Source: Hallerella sp964587155
Lineage (GTDB): Bacteria > Fibrobacterota > Fibrobacteria > Fibrobacterales > Fibrobacteraceae
DNA length: 64,000 nucleotides
Direction: 5' to 3'
Assembly: GCA_964587155.1 (NCBI GenBank)
Contig: CAZPKF010000006.1
Location: 66,766-130,765 of the forward strand
Shown here piece by piece: positions 17,795-26,645 of the stretch. The translations under genes and the position numbers were made by a program. Below the pieces are notes generated by a model. That model ran no database searches and was not told where the DNA came from. It saw only the letters and a list, made by a program, of their open reading frames with translations. How positions within the stretch are numbered: position 1 is the first letter of the stretch; each line of letters begins with the position of its first letter.

Positions 17795-19171
17795 CTAAGA
17801 CAAAAGATTCTCCAGTTCGTCGATTTCCCGGGGAATTTCCGCCGAAAGGTCTTCACAGCCGGAATCGGTCACAAGCAAGTCGTTTTCTATGCGAATACCC
17901 ACATCTTCCCTGTAGCGGATTCCGGAAATTTCAATTTCAAAGTGCCCATAAAGACCCGGTTCATTAGACAAAAGCATTCCCGGTTCCAAGGGCTTTTGCA
18001 TGTAAAGCCTAAACGGATCGCCCTCGTGAATCTGTTCTCCAATCAAATGGCTTACGCCATGAGGCCGTCTATCATAAAGCAACCGATAACTCCCCCCGGC
18101 AGACACCAATCGATTTTCCAGCTCCATTAAGATATAATCCCATACGGCTCGGTCCAAATCGACAAGTTTCTCTCCGGGACGGACGTTTTTCGCATGGAAC
18201 TTTTGCGCATCGAGGACTATCGAATACAGAATCCGTTGCAGCGGGTCAAATTTTCCATTCACCGGAACCGTTCTCGAAATGTCGCTGTGCAAAGTCCCCG
18301 CCCGAATTCCAAAATCCATCAGCAAGAGCCCCCCCGCTTCTAGTTTTTCGTCGTTCTTCACATAATGGAGACAACAGGCGTTTGTTCCACAAGCCATAAT
18401 GGTCGGGAACGCCAAATCGCCATCGCTTTGCACTTGCATTTTGTAATCCAAGAACAGTTGCGCATCACGCTCTGTTTTGAAATTTTTCAGATTTTTCAAA
18501 AATTCACAAAAGGCGTTTTGGGTCCAGGCAATTGCACGGCGCGCATCCGAAATTTGCACGGCATCGAGAACAACCCGCTTATCCAAATGCTCTTGAGCAA
18601 GGCTTTCCACAACTGTGTTTTCCGGCAAACGCCGTTTGAGTTCCATGGCAAATTGCGCATTGTGGTCATCGGCTATTCGCCTCATTCCCGCTTCCGCAGG
18701 AAGCTCCCAATAAAAAGCCTTGACCTTTTTCAACTTTCGCCGATCAACAAGTTCCGTCAAAAAATCCCAGAAAGATGTTTCCGGCAAAATGCGCCGAAAC
18801 CCGGTGAGCGTCCGCAAAGCGTCAACGCCTTCGTTCGAAATTCCCAACTTCTCTCCTGTCCAAAACTCTTTGGCGGGATCTTTCTTCGGCAAAAAGAGAA
18901 CTTCCCTGTCATCCGGATTTTCTGCCTGCGGATCCAAAATCATCTTGCATTCGGCCTGGTTGATTCCTGTCAAATACAAAAATGCCGGTTCCTGAATCAT
19001 CTTGTTCCACGTTTGGACAAAGACTTCTTCTGTTCCCGGTTCACGGTTCACGCCGCAAAAGACGCCCACCGTATCGAGCTTCTGCAACAAGGCTGTCCGA
19101 CGATGGCGATAAATTTCTGCTGCCGTCTTTTCGCTAGACGGCTCGATAAAAACCCTTGAATAACGATTCAT
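17795..19171 (-). CDS. pepP: Xaa-Pro aminopeptidase (M24B family)
   Basis: A 458-residue metallopeptidase of the creatinase/prolidase fold that removes N-terminal residues preceding proline. The aminopeptidase-P N-domain covers about residues 1-180. The five metal ligands of M24 are visible: the two Asp in LLLMDFGIRAGTLHSDISRT, the His of HGVSHLIG, and the two Glu in LSNEPGLYG and RYREDVGIRI. Length fits E. coli PepP (441). The TAAATT box ends 7 nt before the ATG on the minus strand, suggesting a leaderless transcript. It is divergent from gpmA. Confidence 0.9.
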   Translation of the reverse strand: MNRYSRVFIEPSSEKTAAEIYRHRRTALLQKLDTVGVFCGVNREPGTEEVFVQTWNKMIQEPAFLYLTGINQAECKMILDPQAENPDDREVLFLPKKDPAKEFWTGEKLGISNEGVDALRTLTGFRRILPETSFWDFLTELVDRRKLKKVKAFYWELPAEAGMRRIADDHNAQFAMELKRRLPENTVVESLAQEHLDKRVVLDAVQISDARRAIAWTQNAFCEFLKNLKNFKTERDAQLFLDYKMQVQSDGDLAFPTIMACGTNACCLHYVKNDEKLEAGGLLLMDFGIRAGTLHSDISRTVPVNGKFDPLQRILYSIVLDAQKFHAKNVRPGEKLVDLDRAVWDYILMELENRLVSAGGSYRLLYDRRPHGVSHLIGEQIHEGDPFRLYMQKPLEPGMLLSNEPGLYGHFEIEISGIRYREDVGIRIENDLLVTDSGCEDLSAEIPREIDELENLLS

Positions 19172-19178
19172 GCATTCA

Positions 19179-19184
19179 AATTTA
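19179..19184 (-). promoter_or_regulatory. -10-like box of pepP (leaderless arrangement)
   Basis: TAAATT on the minus strand, 7 nt before the ATG at 19171. The same TAAATTTGAAT context occurs before aroA. Confidence 0.4.
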
Positions 19185-19294
19185 ACATTTTCCCCGAATC
19201 AGAAACGTCCACCGCCGCTGCGCATTCTCCGCACATCTACCGCCATTTGAAAAGCCTTTTGCCAAGAGCAAGTGGATTTCAAATGGATAATTTC

Positions 19295-19300
19295 TATATT
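19295..19300 (+). promoter_or_regulatory. -10 box of gpmA
   Basis: TATATT precedes gpmA with a conventional leader of about 30 nt that contains AAGGAAAA 6 nt before the ATG. Unlike many neighbours, this gene is not leaderless. Confidence 0.45.
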
Positions 19301-19336
19301 TTCTCTGCAAAACCTTTTTTTCATAAGGAAAATACC

Positions 19337-20086
19337 ATGAGCTACAAACTTGTCCTCATTCGCCACGGCGAATCCGAATGGAACCTCAAGAACCTGTTCA
19401 CCGGCTGGAGTGATCCCGATCTTTCCGAAACGGGCCACAAAGAAGCAAAACTCGGCGGCCAACAGCTGAAGAAAGAAGGTTTCTCTTTTGACATAGCCTA
19501 CACATCCTACCTCAAGCGCGCCATCCACACTTGCAATCACGTTTTGGAAGAAATGGACCTCGAATGGATTCCGGTCGTCAAAAACTGGCGCCTCAACGAA
19601 CGCCATTACGGCGCATTGCAAGGGCTGAACAAGTCCGAAACCGCCGAAAAATACGGTGAAGACCAAGTGAAAATTTGGCGTCGTTCCTTTGACATCACCC
19701 CGCCGGCCCTTGAAGAAGACGATCCGCGCAATCCCCGGAAAGAAGCGAAATACGCCGCAGAAGACCCTGCTATCCTCCCGCTCACCGAATCCCTCAAGAT
19801 TACGATTGACCGCGTTGTCCCCTACTGGGAAAACGTGATTAAGAAAGATGTCGCCGCCGGAAAGAAAGTCCTCATCGCCGCGCACGGAAACTCTCTCCGC
19901 GCTTTGGTGAAATACCTGGACAATATTTCCGATGAAGAAATTATCGGATTGAACATCCCCACAGGAGTTCCTCTGGTTTACACTCTCGACGACAATTTCA
20001 AACCCGTCGAACACCATTATTTGGGCGATCAAGACGCCATCAATGCGAAAATCAACGCCGTGAAAAATCAAGGCGCGAAAAAGTAA
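19337..20086 (+). CDS. gpmA: 2,3-bisphosphoglycerate-dependent phosphoglycerate mutase
   Basis: A 249-residue cytosolic glycolytic enzyme interconverting 3- and 2-phosphoglycerate. The phosphohistidine motif LIRHGESEWN starts at residue 7. The substrate loop NLFTGWSDPDLSETG, the ERHYGALQGLNK segment and the second active-site His in IAAHGNSLRALVKYL are all intact. Length matches GpmA proteins. The ATG at 19337 is supported by the upstream AAGGAA. It is monocistronic: a hairpin terminator follows within 20 bp and the next gene is convergent. Confidence 0.96.
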   Translation: MSYKLVLIRHGESEWNLKNLFTGWSDPDLSETGHKEAKLGGQQLKKEGFSFDIAYTSYLKRAIHTCNHVLEEMDLEWIPVVKNWRLNERHYGALQGLNKSETAEKYGEDQVKIWRRSFDITPPALEEDDPRNPRKEAKYAAEDPAILPLTESLKITIDRVVPYWENVIKKDVAAGKKVLIAAHGNSLRALVKYLDNISDEEIIGLNIPTGVPLVYTLDDNFKPVEHHYLGDQDAINAKINAVKNQGAKK

Positions 20087-20102
20087 AAAGCAGCATTCCA
20101 TA

Positions 20103-20137
20103 CACGAAAGGCCGTCCCACTGGGCGGCTTTTCGTGT
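20103..20137 (+). terminator. Intrinsic terminator after gpmA
   Basis: A stem of CACGAAA-GGCCGTCC with GGGCGGC-TTTTCGTG around a short loop, immediately after gpmA. There is no long T-run, but the stem itself ends in TTTTCG. Confidence 0.6.
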
Positions 20138-20153
20138 GCTGTAGGGAGGGATT

Positions 20154-20277
20154 TATTAGGAATTAGATCAGAAATTTCTCCGTGGTGGGGTTTCGCACCA
20201 AAATCCTTTTCTGCGGATGGCGTGAATTTTGCACGATTTGCCGTCAAAGGCGAGCCGTTTTTGTGAAATTTGGGCTG
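20154..20277 (-). repeat. Dispersed intergenic repeat, copy C
   Basis: Read on the minus strand it has the full family order: AAATTTCACAAAAACGGCTC, GCCTTTGACGGC, CGTGCAAAATTCACGCC, CCGCAGAAAAGGATTTT, GTGCGAAACCCCACCA, CGGAGAAATTTCTGAT, ATTCCTAAT. It lies between convergent gpmA and the cNMP-binding gene. Confidence 0.75.
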
Positions 20278-20399
20278 TAAAATATGGAATGCGGAATTGG
20301 AAGTTAGAAGTTGATAACCAACAACTGAAAACTATCCCTGATGAAGTTCAATCGGAATCTCGCAGAGCATAAGGACTCATCATGCGATTGCCGAATGAT

Positions 20400-20873
20400 T
20401 CAATTCGCTGCAAAATGCCGGACAAATTGATCCGTGTAACGCAGACGGTTGCTGATGATTTTCGCCAAGTTCCGCATAACGCCAAAACCGACTTCGGGAT
20501 GGTTTTCCAAAAAAAGCAAAAACGCCTTGCTGTCGATTTGAATGACACTCGCCTGCGTTTTGGCAACGACCCGTGCCGAATGCACATCGTCTTCCAAAAG
20601 GGCCATTTCCCCGACAACGGAACCCACTTTTAACCGGCAAGCTTCCAAAAAGCTCCTTTGCCCAGGAACCGAAAAATACACTTCGATATCCCCTCGTTCT
20701 ACCACGTAAAATTTCGAACTTACCGTACCTTCTTCAATCAGGATTTCTCCTTTTTTCAATTCCTTGCGCGATAAGATTTCATCGAGCTCTTCGATGCATT
20801 CCAGTTTCACATCCTTGAATATTTCCGATGCCAACAACGCATCTGTCGGTGAATCTTTACGGATTTGTTCCAT
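20400..20873 (-). CDS. Cyclic nucleotide-binding domain protein without a DNA-binding domain
   Basis: A 157-residue protein made almost entirely of one CRP-type cyclic-nucleotide-binding beta barrel. Visible parts are the ELKKGEILIEEG entry strand, FYVVERGDIEVYF, and the phosphate-binding cassette GSVVGEMALLEDDVHSARVVA. The cassette has the Glu and Arg expected for cyclic nucleotide contact. A C-terminal helix follows but no helix-turn-helix, so it is not a complete CRP. It is probably a cytosolic regulatory or scaffold subunit; the target is unknown. Confidence 0.8.
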   Translation of the reverse strand: MEQIRKDSPTDALLASEIFKDVKLECIEELDEILSRKELKKGEILIEEGTVSSKFYVVERGDIEVYFSVPGQRSFLEACRLKVGSVVGEMALLEDDVHSARVVAKTQASVIQIDSKAFLLFLENHPEVGFGVMRNLAKIISNRLRYTDQFVRHFAAN

Positions 20874-20903
20874 GGGGGACCTCGTCGTTTTTCGCTTTTA
20901 ATC

Positions 20904-20909
20904 TAAATT
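20904..20909 (+). promoter_or_regulatory. -10-like box of aroA (leaderless arrangement)
   Basis: TAAATT ends 7 nt before the ATG at 20917. A preceding TTG at 20914 is in frame but adds only one residue. Confidence 0.4.
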
Positions 20910-20916
20910 TGAATTG

Positions 20917-22257
20917 ATGAATGCGCCACACCCAAATTCGAATTTTTTAAAAATTCCCGCCCTGAAGCAAATTCGGGGAACACTCCGCTTGCCCGGTTCA
21001 AAGAGCATCACCAACCGGGCTTTGATTCTTGCGGCCCTTTCCCGCGGAAAAACCCGGCTGCACCATCTTTTGTGGAGCGACGACACCATCTACATGGTCC
21101 GCGCCCTTCGGGAGCACCTCGGCGTAAACGTCCTCGGCGACATCGGAGACGACACGGTCACCGTCTTTGGGCAAAATGGGAAATTTCCGTCAACCGGGGC
21201 AAAAATTTTTGTGGGAAATTCCGGCACATCCATCCGATTTTTAACGGCAGCCATATCCCTTGGCACGGGAAACTTTTCGTTGACGGGCGTGGACCGCATG
21301 AAAGAACGCCCCATCCGCGATTTGATCAACGCCCTGCAGCAAGTCGGAGCGAAAATCGATTACGCAGAAAAAGAGGGATTTCCTCCGATAGACGTCCATG
21401 CGTCGGGTCTCTCGGGAGGAACTTTGCGAATCAAAGGAAATGTTTCCAGTCAGTATCTGACTGCCATTCTGCTCGCCGCCCCCTGTATGCGCACCCCCCT
21501 TTCTGTCGAAGTGGATGGGGAGCTGATATCAAAGCCTTACGTCACCATGACTATCCGCATGATGGAACAGTTCGGAGTCCGGGTAGAGAACGACCATTTC
21601 CAGCGGTTTTTCATTCCCAATACAGGGTATCATTCGCCCGAAGATTACGATATCGAAGGAGACGCTTCTTCGGCCAGTTACGCCTTAGCGGCGGCAGCCA
21701 TCGCCACAGGGCCTGTTCGCGTCGAAGGAATCGACAAGAACAGTTTGCAGGGCGACATCCACTTCGCCGAAGTTTTAAAAGAAATGGGAGCCGATATCTC
21801 TTACGGAAAAGGTTTTGTGGAATGCCGGCAAAAAAACTTCCCTCTCTGCGCTATCGACAAGGATCTTTCCGCCATTCCCGATGCCGCAATGACAGTCGCC
21901 GCACTGTGCCTTTTTGCCAACGGAAAAAGTAGAATTCGCGGAATCCACAGCTGGAAAGTCAAAGAAACAGACCGGATTTCGGCCATGGCGACGGAGCTGC
22001 GAAAAACAGGCGCGCAAGTTTTCACCACAGAAGATTCCATCGCAATTGTTCCCCCAAAAAAATTCTCGCCCGCGGAATTCGACACTTATGACGACCACCG
22101 AATGGCCATGTGCATGAGCCTTGTCGCATTCGGCATTCAAAATGAAAATTCCATCGTCATCCGGGACCCTCTTTGCGTAAGAAAGACGTATCCGGAATAC
22201 TGGAGCGACCTTTCCTCTTTGACCGGAAATTCCTTCAACCCGCCCACAGAAAAATGA
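20917..22257 (+). CDS. aroA: 3-phosphoshikimate 1-carboxyvinyltransferase (EPSP synthase)
   Basis: A 446-residue cytosolic shikimate-pathway enzyme transferring enolpyruvyl from PEP to shikimate-3-phosphate. Conserved sites are LPGSKSITNRALILAAL near residue 25, GNSGTSIRFLTAA, SSQYLTAILLAAP, the DGDASSASY-type segment (EGDASSASYALAA), and the C-terminal KVKETDRISAMATELRK and DDHRMAMC motifs. Start is ATG 20917. The stop overlaps the next ATG (ATGA), coupling it to a peptidoglycan hydrolase gene. Confidence 0.95.
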   Translation: MNAPHPNSNFLKIPALKQIRGTLRLPGSKSITNRALILAALSRGKTRLHHLLWSDDTIYMVRALREHLGVNVLGDIGDDTVTVFGQNGKFPSTGAKIFVGNSGTSIRFLTAAISLGTGNFSLTGVDRMKERPIRDLINALQQVGAKIDYAEKEGFPPIDVHASGLSGGTLRIKGNVSSQYLTAILLAAPCMRTPLSVEVDGELISKPYVTMTIRMMEQFGVRVENDHFQRFFIPNTGYHSPEDYDIEGDASSASYALAAAAIATGPVRVEGIDKNSLQGDIHFAEVLKEMGADISYGKGFVECRQKNFPLCAIDKDLSAIPDAAMTVAALCLFANGKSRIRGIHSWKVKETDRISAMATELRKTGAQVFTTEDSIAIVPPKKFSPAEFDTYDDHRMAMCMSLVAFGIQNENSIVIRDPLCVRKTYPEYWSDLSSLTGNSFNPPTEK

Positions 22258-24431
22258 AAGCGGTCCTTCTTGGCATTTTGTCGTTTTTCGCCGCATACGT
22301 AAACGCCGCGCCGGCGGACACCGTATCCTTTTTTCCAAAACCGTATCTCTCTGCCGAAGATTACCGCACCATCGCCGATTCAATGGTTCCCGGTTCCACA
22401 TTCGGACTATCCATCCGTTCACTGCATTCGGGCAAGCAGTTGCTTTCTTTTAATGCGGATTCCTTCTTCACTCCGGCGAGCACCTTGAAAACGGTAACGA
22501 CGGCAGCCGCTTTGGATTTTCTTCCACTTGATTTCCGCGCAAAGACTTCGGTCCATCTGAACGGAATCGTCTCCGGAAAAACGTTCCAAGGCGTTCTCCG
22601 GTTGCGCGGAGAAGGCGATCCGAACATTTCCGCCCGTTACTTTTCAGAACCGCTTTATGTTTTGCGCCATTTCGCCGACTCCATCCGATCCAAGGGAATT
22701 GATTCTCTCCGAATCCGCATGGAATTGGACACGAGCTACTTTTCCGGTCCGCGAAAACCCGAGCATTGGCGGCCCAATTATTTCAATTCATGGTATGGCG
22801 CAGAAATCACCCCGCTCGAATTCAACGACAATTGCGCTTTAGTCCGATTGTCTCCTGGGAAAAAAATTGGCGATACAGCCACCGTATCCATTGACCCGGA
22901 TTTAGGCTACGTCCAGGTAAAAAATTCACTTCTCACGGTCAAAGGCAAAAAGCGCAAGTGGCGCTATGCGCTGCCCGACGAAAAACCCGTTATAGAAATC
23001 TCCGGAACGATTGGCGAAAAGGTTCCCGAGACGTCGTTTGCAATTCCCGTCCGGAATCCCAACCGCTACTTTCAAATCGCCTTTTTACAGGCGCTCCGCG
23101 AAAAGGGACTTTTTGTCTTAGAAGATTCCCTGCAGCAAGCCGGCATGGAAATCTACGCTTTCACAATCAAAGGAACTCCACTGTTGAGTTTTCTCGACGA
23201 AATCAACCAGCGGAGTCAGAACCTGCACGCCGAAACGCTTTTCCGAAATTTTGCCGCCACCAAATTCGGAACGGGAAACGTTGAAAACGGCACCCGAGGC
23301 GTTCGGGATTTCTTGATCTCCATCAAAATTTCTCCCGATGATTTTCTCCTCTATGACGGCTGCGGACTTTCGCCGAAAAACAAATTAAAACCCAGTGCCC
23401 TCACCGAAATGTTAGCCAAAATGGCAAGGCATCCCAAAGGAGCCTTTTATATTCGGAGTTTCGCATCTCCCGGTGTCGGCAGCGGAGCAAAGCGTTTTCA
23501 AAATCTTGAAAACGGAAACAGAATCCGATTCAAAACGGGTTTCATCAACGAAGCGCACGGTCTCGTCGGCTACATTCCCACCATCGACGGAGACACTCTT
23601 GTCGTCGCCACCTACCTGAACCAAACGGGAAAAATTCCGGACAACACAAGTCGAAACGCTTTGGATTCCATTTGGTCTGTCATTTACCGCAACGTGAACA
23701 GCGGTTACGCATCCCTCCTAAAAATGCGGGAACTTTACATCCGAGGCGAATCCGTTTCCGGATTAGAAAACAGGATTCGATTCTTTTCTCATGAACTACT
23801 GGGAAAACCCTATCTTTTAGGACCCACCGGCGAAGGTTATCTCGACACGACAGAACCCAAGCCGTTCGTAAACTTGGATTCTCTAGATTGCGTCACCTAC
23901 TTGGAACACGTGTTGGCATTAGCGAAAAGTCCAAACGAAGACAGCCTGTTTTCAACTCTTCAAAAAATCCGCTACTTGAATGGAGAAATTGCGTATAAAT
24001 TCCGCAAACATTATTTTGTCGAAGATTGGATAGGCGAAGGAATCTTCGCACGGCTGCTGCCCATGCCCGGCGACACATTGGAAACGCGAACCCTTCCCAA
24101 GAAAAAATTTTTTGCAGACAAAAAAATTCCTTTCCAAAAAGCAGACCCGACTCTCCACCTGCGTTATCTTCCTTTTGAAAAAGCGCAAATCTTTGCCCAA
24201 ACGCCTTGGCAAGGCAAAAAGACCATCGTGGGAATCGGCTTTGTCAGCCGGATAAAAACTTTGGACACCTTCCATGTAGGCTTCTTGATTTTGGACAACG
24301 GAGAACTTCCCTTGCTGCGAGACGCCTCTTACAAATTCGGGAAAGTCTTAGACCATTCCCTCGATGAATATCTGGAATCCTGGAAAGGTTCTGGAAAAGT
24401 TCCCGGAATCATCCTGTTTGAATTTCTCTGA
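22254..24431 (+). CDS. dacB: DacB-type S13 D-Ala-D-Ala carboxypeptidase fused to a DUF1460 amidase-like domain
   Basis: A 725-residue periplasmic two-domain peptidoglycan enzyme. After a signal peptide (cleavage near VNAAP, residue 20), residues 25-500 are a penicillin-binding-protein 4 type S13 carboxypeptidase/endopeptidase. Its motifs are SxxK (STLK, Ser76-Lys79), SxN (SQN, 321-323) and KTG (427-429). Residues about 510-725 match DUF1460, an NlpC/P60-like amidase family: KPYLLGPTGEGYLDTTE, then NLDSLDCVTYLEHVLALA with candidate nucleophile Cys546, and FRKHYFVEDWI. DacB normally ends after the first part (about 480). The fusion would cut two bonds of the stem peptide. ATG 22254 overlaps the aroA stop. 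Confidence 0.85.
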   Translation: MKAVLLGILSFFAAYVNAAPADTVSFFPKPYLSAEDYRTIADSMVPGSTFGLSIRSLHSGKQLLSFNADSFFTPASTLKTVTTAAALDFLPLDFRAKTSVHLNGIVSGKTFQGVLRLRGEGDPNISARYFSEPLYVLRHFADSIRSKGIDSLRIRMELDTSYFSGPRKPEHWRPNYFNSWYGAEITPLEFNDNCALVRLSPGKKIGDTATVSIDPDLGYVQVKNSLLTVKGKKRKWRYALPDEKPVIEISGTIGEKVPETSFAIPVRNPNRYFQIAFLQALREKGLFVLEDSLQQAGMEIYAFTIKGTPLLSFLDEINQRSQNLHAETLFRNFAATKFGTGNVENGTRGVRDFLISIKISPDDFLLYDGCGLSPKNKLKPSALTEMLAKMARHPKGAFYIRSFASPGVGSGAKRFQNLENGNRIRFKTGFINEAHGLVGYIPTIDGDTLVVATYLNQTGKIPDNTSRNALDSIWSVIYRNVNSGYASLLKMRELYIRGESVSGLENRIRFFSHELLGKPYLLGPTGEGYLDTTEPKPFVNLDSLDCVTYLEHVLALAKSPNEDSLFSTLQKIRYLNGEIAYKFRKHYFVEDWIGEGIFARLLPMPGDTLETRTLPKKKFFADKKIPFQKADPTLHLRYLPFEKAQIFAQTPWQGKKTIVGIGFVSRIKTLDTFHVGFLILDNGELPLLRDASYKFGKVLDHSLDEYLESWKGSGKVPGIILFEFL

Positions 24432-24455
24432 ACCCCATGACCAGCGGGGAACGCT

Positions 24456-25010
24456 TTATTTCGAAAGCAATCCGATGCAACACTCTCGAATGCGCCACAG
24501 TTCTTCAAACGTATAAGGCAAATTTTGCGCTTTGCGCCACTTTTCCAAGAACTCCTGATGATAAGCTGTTTTTTCGTCGGCGACATTTTCCGGATGAAAC
24601 AATTCACGGGAATCCAAGATGCGCCGTTCGAAATCAGAAGTAAAACTTCCCTTCCGCGTACAATCGACAATCCGTCCGTTTTCTAGCAAATAACAGTGAG
24701 CCTCGGGGATGTAATTTAGGCGGGAATTTTCCAAAACTTCCCGGAGAATCGGATGACTGTCCCCATTCATTTGAAAAACGGATACCATCAAATGCACTTC
24801 CGGAATCGCATTCTCCCGGGCAATCGCCGCCAAAACGGCATGCTTTCCGCTACACGTTCCGCAACCTTCAGAAATCACAAGGGAAATCTCTCCGGGATCA
24901 GAAGTCCGCCGGTAAGGAAGCCCGGCAACATACGTTTTCAACGCTTCCCACGAAAGAACTCCTTTGGCTTTGACCAGATTCGTCAGTGGCGCATCGGCAG
25001 ACAAAATCAT
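24456..25010 (-). CDS. Transglutaminase-like cysteine protein, hypothetical
   Basis: A 184-residue cytosolic protein with a plausible Cys-His-Asp triad in transglutaminase order: SEGCGTCSGKHAVLAAIA (Cys53), EAHCYLLENGRIVDCTR (His105, Asp116). The pattern fits small transglutaminase-like domains but I cannot name the family. The ATG at 25010 is preceded by AAAGGA at 9 nt. An upstream GTG at 25028 would overlap the antiporter stop (GTGA) and add six residues. It converges on the DacB fusion with 24 bp between. Confidence 0.65.
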   Translation of the reverse strand: MILSADAPLTNLVKAKGVLSWEALKTYVAGLPYRRTSDPGEISLVISEGCGTCSGKHAVLAAIARENAIPEVHLMVSVFQMNGDSHPILREVLENSRLNYIPEAHCYLLENGRIVDCTRKGSFTSDFERRILDSRELFHPENVADEKTAYHQEFLEKWRKAQNLPYTFEELWRIRECCIGLLSK

Positions 25011-25024
25011 GGAACTTTTTCCTT

Positions 25025-25981
25025 TCACGTACGAAAGAGGAGGTAAGCCGTATAACCGACGTAAAATAAGAGAAATAAAATGCCTTCAACGCGGTCAAAA
25101 TACCGTTTGCGGAAAGTGAACGCGACAAAGAATGTACAAAGGGCGGCAAAAATCATCACGGCAAAATCTTCAAACCGGATGCCCGTGGTGACAAGCGGTT
25201 TGACTGTCGAAGAAAAACCGAGGATGAACAGGATGTTGAACACATTTGATCCAATGACGTTGCCCAGCGCCAAATCCGAGTTCTTCTTGAGTGCGGCGAC
25301 CACAGACGTAATCAATTCAGGAAGAGACGTGCCCACGGCGACAACCGTAATCGCAATGACGGCATCGCTCATTCCCCACGCCTTTGCCAAATTTTCTGCG
25401 GCATAAAGGAACAGCTTTCCGCCGCCGACAAGTCCGCCCAACGAAATCAAAGCGATGAAAACAAGAAGCATCACAGGCTTTCCGCTCAAGCGCGAAGACG
25501 CTTCGTCCGACGATGGTTGCTTGCGGCTCATGACAACCGTAAAAATGATATACGCGAAGAATAAAATCAACAGCAAGATTCCATCTAAGCGAGAAAGGAT
25601 CCGTTCGGCAGAATCCGAAAAGGGAATGTAAAGAAGCAACGGCAACAGGATGGCTGCCAAAATACTGAAGGGGATATCGCGGCGGATAACGTTTTTTTGA
25701 ATGGCAAAAGGCGCAATGACTACCGAAAGGCCCAAAATCAAGAACACATTGCAAATATTGGAACCGACGATGTTTCCCATGGCGACGTCCCCACTTCCCT
25801 GAAGAGCCGCCGACAGCGAGACGCAAAGCTCCGGAGAAGACGTTCCCATTCCAACAATAGTAAGACCGATGACAAAACTGGAAACCCGGGCGCGTTTGGC
25901 GATGGCGACAGAGGAATCCACAAGGAATTCCGCACCCAAAAGGAGTATTCCTAATCCGATAATGAGATATAAATAGTCCAT
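25025..25981 (-). CDS. Calcium/sodium antiporter (CaCA family)
   Basis: A 318-residue inner-membrane cation antiporter of the YrbG/CaCA type with about ten membrane helices. The two inverted alpha-repeats are clear: GMGTSSPELCVSLSAAL with GNIVGSNICNVFLILG in the first half, and AVGTSLPELITSVVAAL with GNVIGSNVFNILFILG in the second. These carry the ion-binding acidic and Asn/Ser residues. The ATG at 25981 starts the first helix; any longer reading frame runs into rnpB. It begins just after the rnpB terminator and probably has its own promoter there. Confidence 0.92.
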   Translation of the reverse strand: MDYLYLIIGLGILLLGAEFLVDSSVAIAKRARVSSFVIGLTIVGMGTSSPELCVSLSAALQGSGDVAMGNIVGSNICNVFLILGLSVVIAPFAIQKNVIRRDIPFSILAAILLPLLLYIPFSDSAERILSRLDGILLLILFFAYIIFTVVMSRKQPSSDEASSRLSGKPVMLLVFIALISLGGLVGGGKLFLYAAENLAKAWGMSDAVIAITVVAVGTSLPELITSVVAALKKNSDLALGNVIGSNVFNILFILGFSSTVKPLVTTGIRFEDFAVMIFAALCTFFVAFTFRKRYFDRVEGILFLLFYVGYTAYLLFRT

Positions 25982-25995
25982 AAAACAATAGTAGC

Positions 25996-26033
25996 AAAAA
26001 AGAGGAAGCCTTCCCGTCGCCGGAAAGACTTCC
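25996..26033 (-). terminator. Terminator of rnpB
   Basis: On the minus strand GGAAGTCTTTCC / GGGAAGGCTTCC forms a 12-bp stem with two G-T pairs and loop GGCGAC, followed by TCTTTTTT. Confidence 0.85.
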
Positions 26034-26038
26034 AAAAA

Positions 26039-26402
26039 GGGGGACGACTGTAAGCCGGGTTCTGTGCCGGCCGAAGTCGGCGATGACCATCTATCTGGAT
26101 CCGCCATTGCTGACGGTCTCAAGCAACCTACCCGAATCCCAACTAGAAAGGCTACCTAGGCTCCCCGAAGGAAGCGGGATTCTGCTTGGTCTTGCACCGG
26201 ATGGGGCTTGCCATGCCACAATTGTCACCAATTGCGCGGTGAGCTCTTACCTCGCCGTTTCACCCTTACCCCTTGCGGGGCGGTTTGCTTTCTGCTGCGC
26301 TATCCGTCGCATTGCTGCGCCTGGACGTTATCCAGCATCCTGCCTTGTGGTGCCCGGACTTTCCTCCCCCGCGTGCGCGGAAGCGGTCATCCGTCGTCCC
26401 CA
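26039..26402 (-). ncRNA. rnpB: RNase P RNA, bacterial type A
   Basis: The ribozyme subunit of RNase P, which trims tRNA 5' leaders, about 364 nt. On the minus strand the universal segment GAGGAAAGTCCGGGC lies at 26366-26352, AGATAGATGGTC near 26095-26080 and ACAGAACCCGGCTTACAG near 26065-26048. The ends pair (5' GGGGACGAC with 3' GTCGTCCCC), fixing both borders to within a few bases. A strong terminator follows directly. The last bases before the RNA, TACATTTGGATGG, hold a plausible -10 box. Confidence 0.95.
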
Positions 26403-26645
26403 TCCAAATGTAGTTAAAATCCGGCATTCGGAAGGAAGCGAAAATTTGCCATTGCCCTTTGGCGAAGGGTCCCTGCACCACCAAAAGCACCTAACTTCCT
26501 GCCCGGATTTTTCTTTTTCTGCCATTTTTGTCCATTTTCTGTCGCCCTAAAGCCCGCCGTGGCCCGGAAATTCCAAATTTCGGGAATCTTCGTGAAAATT
26601 TTTTATGTATATTTCAACCAACATCCTTTTTGCATGGAGCTATAC
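26403..26645. other. Intergenic region between rnpB and the lipoprotein gene
   Basis: It contains the rnpB promoter on the minus strand (TACATT close to the 5' end). On the plus strand TATATT at about 26607 is followed by a 33-nt leader to the lipoprotein start. No other structure seen. Confidence 0.45.

Noticed and set aside
24432..24455. Terminator between the DacB fusion and the transglutaminase-like gene
   Set aside because: Only a 4-bp CCCC/GGGG stem is visible, without a T-run, so it is too weak to call.
25982..26122. N-terminal extension of the CaCA antiporter
   Set aside because: The extra 47 codons run through the rnpB 3' end and its terminator; the ATG at 25981 opens the first membrane helix.
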